Source: CAIYYO01 sp049299895
GTDB lineage: Archaea; Altiarchaeota; Altiarchaeia; IMC4; QMZM01
Length of the DNA stretch: 64,000 nucleotides
Assembly (NCBI GenBank): GCA_049299895.1
Contig: JBAQYF010000002.1
Coordinates: 20,364-84,363 of the forward strand
Direction: 5' to 3'
Under the pieces are notes generated by a model, which had not been told where the DNA came from, ran no database searches, and saw nothing but the letters and a program-made list of their open reading frames with translations. A program made the position numbers and the translations under genes. Shown one piece after another: positions 60,285 to 64,000 of the stretch (position 1 is its first letter; every line of letters starts with the position of its first letter).

Positions 60285-61295
60285 TTAGGCAAACTCCCAT
60301 GCGGCTATGTATCCGGTCTCTTCCCAGCAGTCGGCCTGTGCTTCACCTGCGCTTGCGGGTGTGTTCACAAAGTCGATATACTTCTGGGCCAGGGACGAGG
60401 GCGCGCCGTTGCTGACGTAGTAGAGCTGCCTTGCAAGTCCTGCAGGGTATTTATCATCTGTCATGGTCTTAAGCGTGGACTTTATGTTTTCCTTCTCTGC
60501 CTTCTTGTTTTCTACGTTCAATATTATTATGTTGCTTTCACCTGCTGCTATACCGTAGTCAACGAAACCTATGACACATGTCGTCGCGGTCTTTACTGCA
60601 TCAAGTATGCCCTGGTTGCCGTTAGCTGATTTTCCATGGGAACCTAGTGTTTTCAATTGGCTTGTTGTCCCATCTTGGTATCCTACATACTTTGCAACAG
60701 TATCCTCTGTTCCTGAATCCTCAGACCTTTCATATACATTTCCTATCGTGGGAGTTATATCAGTACCATTCAGCATCTGAAGTTTGCAGTCGGTCCCAAT
60801 CGAAGAGTTGTAACAAGCCTTTAGCGCATTTTTACTCACATTTGCTGCGTCAGTGCATGCGGTGCTCGCTATAAACACAACTCCGCTTCCCCCTATTAGG
60901 TGTTCCTCAAGATCAGGATACTTAGTCTTCCCACTTGTTATCTTATCAAGAGCACTACTTGCTCCCAGGTCGACTATCTTCATCCCTGCTGCCGCGACTC
61001 CTGCTCCTGATCCGCCGCCCTGCGCCGTTACTTTTACCCCCTTAACTTTGGTTGCAAATGCCTTGCCCATGCAGTCAGTCACAGGAAACACGGTCGTCGA
61101 ACCGGCTGTTGATATCTCAGTTGCTGAGTTCTCGCCGATCCCTTCTGCTGATGCGTCGTCTGCGACCTGGTTTGAGAAGGTCGTCATTATGACTCCTGCA
61201 CCAACGGCTCCTACAATCACTACTGATATCAGAATTAGTACTGCGACTACTTCTGACATTCCCTTGTTGCTTTTCAGCATGTTTTTTAGTTTCAT
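60285..61295 (-). CDS. pstS: Phosphate-binding protein PstS with a type IV pilin N-terminus
   Basis: Start at the ATG 61295 (MKLKNMLKSNKGMSEVVAVL), 336 residues. The N-terminus is a class III (archaeal pilin) signal: KSNKG then MSEVVAVLILISVVIVGAV, not a Sec or lipoprotein signal. The binding-protein fold follows: ISTAGSTTVFPVTDCMGKAF, VKVTAQGGGSGAGVAAA, IVDLGASSAL and NGTDITPTIGNVYERSEDSGT, with the phosphate-site Ser/Thr residues of PstS. Mature protein would be cut by prepilin peptidase and could be built into a fibre. The pilin operon downstream carries the same signal type. Confidence 0.93.
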   Translation of the reverse strand: MKLKNMLKSNKGMSEVVAVLILISVVIVGAVGAGVIMTTFSNQVADDASAEGIGENSATEISTAGSTTVFPVTDCMGKAFATKVKGVKVTAQGGGSGAGVAAAGMKIVDLGASSALDKITSGKTKYPDLEEHLIGGSGVVFIASTACTDAANVSKNALKACYNSSIGTDCKLQMLNGTDITPTIGNVYERSEDSGTEDTVAKYVGYQDGTTSQLKTLGSHGKSANGNQGILDAVKTATTCVIGFVDYGIAAGESNIIILNVENKKAEKENIKSTLKTMTDDKYPAGLARQLYYVSNGAPSSLAQKYIDFVNTPASAGEAQADCWEETGYIAAWEFA

Positions 61296-61381
61296 TTTGT
61301 TTTTTTGTTTGTTTTTAACCACCGTTTATTTTTTTATCTCTCCTTTACTACTCTTTTTGTTGTCCGTCTTATCTTGGTATC

Positions 61382-61765
61382 TCATCCCACGCTTTTATGG
61401 TCGATATCGGACATAGTTGCCCCTGATCCGTTCCGGCAGTCTGCGGGGTGGTCAGGGATCGTTCCCTGACATACAGCGGAAACTTTTGTTTCCGCGGTCC
61501 AGGTTATTGACATTTGGACTTTGAGGAGGTCGCCCTTGTAGAATTTCATTCCTACGTCTCTGCATCCTTCTTTTCGCAGGCTTTGGGCGATGTGCAGCGT
61601 TTTGTAGTTGCAGTTCTTGGTCTTGCTTTCGAGTATCAGGAGTTCGGGACTGAATTTTAGAAGTATGCGGCGGACGCGCTCTATGTCGTGGTCCGGGGTG
61701 GTGACGATCTTCAGGCACCTGGCCTTCATGTTTTTTGTCTGTGTTTTCACCGGGTTCTCGGTCAT
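61382..61765 (-). CDS. Protein of unknown function upstream of pstS
   Basis: A 127-residue protein; MKARCLKIVTTPDHDIERVR (residue 13) is a likely alternative start. The part around residues 13-90 has alternating strands and helices and four Cys residues (CLKI, KNCNYKT, EGCRD). The 3' end contains a perfect DNA hairpin, GTCAGGGA-tcgt-TCCCTGAC (61452-61471). No family recognised. It precedes pstS on the same strand by 86 bases. An operator-like TCTATATAGA lies 61 bases upstream of its start, so it may be the first gene of the phosphate operon. Confidence 0.5.
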   Translation of the reverse strand: MTENPVKTQTKNMKARCLKIVTTPDHDIERVRRILLKFSPELLILESKTKNCNYKTLHIAQSLRKEGCRDVGMKFYKGDLLKVQMSITWTAETKVSAVCQGTIPDHPADCRNGSGATMSDIDHKSVG

Positions 61766-61826
61766 TTTTGTGATCGTCCTATGTTAACAACATGCTGCGC
61801 GGCGCTTATATCTCTCCCGGAAATAG

Positions 61827-61955
61827 TCTATATAGAACAACGGCGCTATATAGTTTTTGTCGGGTCTTTTTGTCGGATCGTGTCTTAATTATAGTAGATA
61901 GTTCAGATGTGCGGCATATATCCGCGGCCAACATAATGTAAAGAAAGTATATACT
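61827..61955. promoter_or_regulatory. Two operator motifs left of the acylphosphatase-like genes
   Basis: TCTATATAGA at 61827-61836 (perfect palindrome) and AGTATATACT at 61946-61955 (perfect palindrome, followed by GTATATAG). They occupy the 316-base gap between the divergent 61382 and 62082 genes, which otherwise holds no gene I can support. The first could serve the 61382-pst side, the second the 62082 gene. Confidence 0.5.
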
Positions 61956-61975
61956 GTATATAGTACTATCGGTAT

Positions 61976-62081
61976 CTTTCTGTCGGCGGGTTCATGGGTC
62001 TCTTAGGCCCTTTGTCCTTGTTTGATTATTTGTCTTCTGCGCTTTTGCGGGTTTTTAAGTTTCCCGTTCGTATATTCATTT
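61976..62081 (+). repeat. Duplicated upstream region, copy 1
   Basis: About 105 bases starting TCTTTCTGTCGGCGGGTTCA and ending TTCGTATATTCATTT match 62997-63109 closely, ahead of the two paralogous genes. The duplication therefore includes the promoter. Confidence 0.75.
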
Positions 62082-62846
62082 ATGGACAAGCGCATCGTGA
62101 TCGAAGGGGGAAAGGTTCACGGCGTGGGATTTCGGCCGTTGCTCTATCGTATGGCGCTCAGGTTTGATCTGCAGAGGTTCGATGCTGAGAACGTCCTGCT
62201 GGATGGATCGGAGGCGGTAGATGTTTCTTTTGGAGGGGATGAGAAGGCTGTGAAGGATTACGCCGATTTCTGCCGGGCTGCCCGCCCGAAGGGGTCCAGG
62301 GTTTTGCGCGTCAGGGAGGAGGAACCCGGGGGGAAGATCCTCGACATCGGCGTATACGACCGGATTCTTGCCTCGGATCAGCAGCATACGATCGTTATGA
62401 GTGGCATTGAAATAATTTCGATGCAAAAAGAAAATCTTGGAGTCTCGAAGGAGAATCTGGCCGTTTCCAAAGAGTCAATAGTTTATGCGAAGGAGGCCCG
62501 TGGTCTGCAGGAGGAGACTGTCGGCGTTGCCAGGGAATCTTTGGCCGTTTCCAGGGAGAATCTTGGTTATGCGAAGGATGCTGCCGGACTGCTGAAAGAA
62601 AATTCGGAAAAGCTCGATGCATTCAATCAGGACACTACCCAGCGCTTCGAAGCCATATGCGATAAATACGGAAGGATAGCAAGCAACCTGGAGCGGATCC
62701 TTGAGGAAATGAAAGACGAACGCCTGGAGGCGCGCAAGTCCACTGAGAGGATCATTGCCATGATAGCTTCGATGAAATCAGGGGGCGTCGTCAGGGAGAA
62801 AAAGTCGTCCTATGGTGCGTCGAAAAAGGGCAAAAAGAAAGGATAG
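62082..62846 (+). CDS. Acylphosphatase/HypF-like domain with heptad repeats, paralogue 1
   Basis: Start at MDKRIVIEGGKVHGVGFRPL (62082), identical in the downstream paralogue; 254 residues. The first 95 form an acylphosphatase-type fold with the loop GxVHGVGFRP, closest to the N-terminal ACP domain of the hydrogenase maturation factor HypF. About 75 residues of seven-residue repeats follow (SKENLAV, SKESIVY, AKEARGL, ARESLAV, SRENLGY), then an Arg/Glu-rich helix (EMKDERLEARKSTERIIAMI) and a basic Lys-rich end. It probably forms an oligomeric rod. Function unknown; carbamoyl-phosphate or acyl-phosphate binding is possible. Confidence 0.7.
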   Translation: MDKRIVIEGGKVHGVGFRPLLYRMALRFDLQRFDAENVLLDGSEAVDVSFGGDEKAVKDYADFCRAARPKGSRVLRVREEEPGGKILDIGVYDRILASDQQHTIVMSGIEIISMQKENLGVSKENLAVSKESIVYAKEARGLQEETVGVARESLAVSRENLGYAKDAAGLLKENSEKLDAFNQDTTQRFEAICDKYGRIASNLERILEEMKDERLEARKSTERIIAMIASMKSGGVVREKKSSYGASKKGKKKG

Positions 62847-62996
62847 CTTTCTACTGCTTCTCTCCTGTTTTCTGTGACTCGATCTTTGCCCTCTGCCCGC
62901 TGATAACGGTCTTAAAATTTCATATAATTTTGAATGGAAAGGAATCAAAAAAATTTCTATTCATAATAGAAAACTTTAGAAACCAGGCCTGGAAAG

Positions 62997-63109
62997 TCTT
63001 TCTGTCGGCGGGTTCATGGGTCTCTAAGGCTCATTGTTCTTGTTTGATTATGTGGTTTTGTTTTCTGCACTTTTGCAGGTTTTTAAGTTTCCCGTTCGTA
63101 TATTCATTT
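62997..63109 (+). repeat. Duplicated upstream region, copy 2
   Basis: Matches 61976-62081 with scattered changes and short indels; the last 45 bases before the start codon are nearly identical. The 150 bases before it (62847-62996) are AT-rich with no gene. Confidence 0.75.
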
Positions 63110-63874
63110 ATGGACAAGCGCATCGTGATCGAAGGGGGAAAGGTTCACGGCGTGGGATTTAGGCCGTTTCTTTTCGAGAATGCGCGGATGCTTCGGCTTG
63201 AGAGGTTTGCGGCCGAGAACGTCTACGCAGACGGACGAGAGGTTTTGATCGTTTCTTTTGGAGGGGCTGAGAAGGCCGTCAACGGGTTTGCGGAGTTCTG
63301 CCGTACTGCGAGGCCGAAGAATGCCGTAGTCCTGCGCGTACGAGAGGAGAAGCCGCCGGAGGATATTTTTCCGATAAGGGAATACGGAGAGATACTTGCG
63401 TCAAATCAGCAGAGAACGATGGTCCAGACAGGCCTTGCGATGCTGGAGAAGCAGGACGTGATGATAGAAAAACAGGATGTGATGATCGGAAAGCAGGACG
63501 TGATGATAGACAAGCAGGATGTGATGATCGGAAAGCAGGACGTGATGATAGAAAAACAGGATGTGATGATAGACAAGCAGGATGTGATGATCGGAAAGCA
63601 GGATGTGATGATAGACAAGCAGGATGTGATGATCGGCTTGCAGGAGAAGACTATAGAGAAGCTGGACGGGTTCCACCAGGACACCATCCAGAGATTCGAC
63701 GCCGCAAACTACAGGTTCGAAAAGCTCCTGCAGGAACTGAAAGAAGAGCGCCTGGAAGCCCGCAAGTCCACTGAAAGGATAATAACCATGATCGCGGGAA
63801 TGAAATCCGGGGGCGTTGTCAGGGAAAGGAAAGCGGTTTACGGGGCGCCAAAGAAGGACAAAAAGAAAAGATAG
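63110..63874 (+). CDS. Acylphosphatase/HypF-like domain with KQDVMIx heptapeptide repeats, paralogue 2
   Basis: Also 254 residues from the shared start MDKRIVIEGGKVHGVGFRPF. The ACP-type domain diverges moderately from paralogue 1. The repeat region is different: nine perfect copies of [EGD]KQDVMI (residues about 113-175), then GLQEKTI. The C-terminal helix (LKEERLEARKSTERIITMIA) and the SGGVVRE and Lys-rich ends are again nearly the same. So the ends are conserved and the rod is replaced while total length stays equal. The role is unknown; a structural or surface-interacting rod is the simplest guess. Confidence 0.7.
   Translation: MDKRIVIEGGKVHGVGFRPFLFENARMLRLERFAAENVYADGREVLIVSFGGAEKAVNGFAEFCRTARPKNAVVLRVREEKPPEDIFPIREYGEILASNQQRTMVQTGLAMLEKQDVMIEKQDVMIGKQDVMIDKQDVMIGKQDVMIEKQDVMIDKQDVMIGKQDVMIDKQDVMIGLQEKTIEKLDGFHQDTIQRFDAANYRFEKLLQELKEERLEARKSTERIITMIAGMKSGGVVRERKAVYGAPKKDKKKR
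63446..63634 (+). repeat. 21-bp coding minisatellite, nine units
   Basis: Nine tandem in-frame units of the form GAK-AAR-CAR-GAY-GTG-ATG-ATM encode [EGD]KQDVMI. Units fall into a few near-identical DNA types (GGAAAGCAGGACGTGATGAT, GACAAGCAGGATGTGATGAT), so the array expanded recently. Confidence 0.92.
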
Positions 63875-63974
63875 GTAGTGTAACGTTTTTTGCTGAAACT
63901 CGATCTTTTGTTTCATATGTTTTATAGGTATGTATCTATTCGTTCTCCGTAATAAATCCTTAGTTGGTTTATTA

Positions 63975-64000
63975 TGGCGCTCCAGTCTCGTAGGGTCATG
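63975..64000 (+). CDS. Possible start of a further gene (partial)
   Basis: ATGGCGCTCCAGTCTCGTAG begins an open frame running off the window (MALQSRRVM), with a TATA-like TTTATAGG about 50 bases upstream. Too short to identify. Confidence 0.25.

Noticed and set aside
61452..61471. Hairpin GTCAGGGA-tcgt-TCCCTGAC as a fourth member of the E1-E3 family
   Set aside because: Its stem is 8 bases with a 4-base loop, it lies inside a reading frame, and it lacks the CCAA and TACG flanks.
62022..63109. N-terminal extensions of both acylphosphatase-like genes
   Set aside because: The extended parts translate the duplicated promoter region; the shared MDKRIVIEGG start and the domain boundary fit the later ATG.
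63446..63634. CRISPR-like array
   Set aside because: Units are 21 bases, contiguous, without spacers, and encode an in-frame heptapeptide.

Overview
The window is archaeal. It carries both subunits of the archaeal family-D DNA polymerase (DP1 and DP2) as neighbours, two tRNA-Pro genes with introns at the archaeal 37/38 position, an archaeal-type signal peptidase, class III (pilin) signal peptides, TATA-type promoters, an Nre-family repair protein and the anaerobe homocysteine pathway. PolD argues against Thermoproteota. The end of an [FeFe] hydrogenase at the left edge is rare in archaea and, with the many Thr-rich and PKD surface proteins, suggests a fermentative, possibly DPANN or Altiarchaeota-like lineage. 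The sequence alone does not settle the lineage.

Layout. 0-3.2 kb: hydrogenase 3' end, a PIN toxin-antitoxin pair (toxin gene broken by an amber codon), a decayed second copy of the hydrogenase tail, a membrane protein and a DEAD-box helicase. 4-8.7 kb: an operon with all three known genes of sulfide-dependent homocysteine synthesis plus a CoA-disulfide-reductase-like flavoprotein, divergent from an HTH-CBS regulator. 8.8-14.5 kb: leuC-type dehydratase, glycosyltransferase, hisC, two tRNA-Pro, a RelBE-type module and RNase Z. 14.5-34.5 kb: six large surface proteins, most sharing one membrane anchor, coiled coil and cytoplasmic tail, interrupted by a HAD phosphatase, the PolD genes and serA. 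34.5-38.7 kb: an ABC exporter, an FMN protein, a DUF3052 protein and Nre.

38.7-61.3 kb is a phosphate and polyphosphate region: ppk1, a CHAD-phosphoesterase-HD fusion and ppx in one operon, a PP2C phosphatase, ppk2, an arsC-type gene and pstS-pstC-pstA. A palindromic AT-rich motif built on TCTATATAGA and GAGTATATACTC recurs at about nine promoters here, so a shared regulator is likely. Three GC-rich hairpins with identical geometry lie just downstream of three of these sites. The phosphate-binding protein has a type IV pilin N-terminus, and the genes after pstA, where pstB would be expected, encode a pilus-type assembly ATPase, two TadC-like membrane proteins and a pilin-like protein. I infer a pilus-like assembly displaying phosphate-binding proteins on the cell surface.

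61.8-64 kb: two tandem paralogues with an acylphosphatase (HypF-like) domain followed by heptapeptide repeats. In the second the repeats form a near-perfect 21-bp minisatellite. All family names come from recognising motifs by eye; no searches were run.
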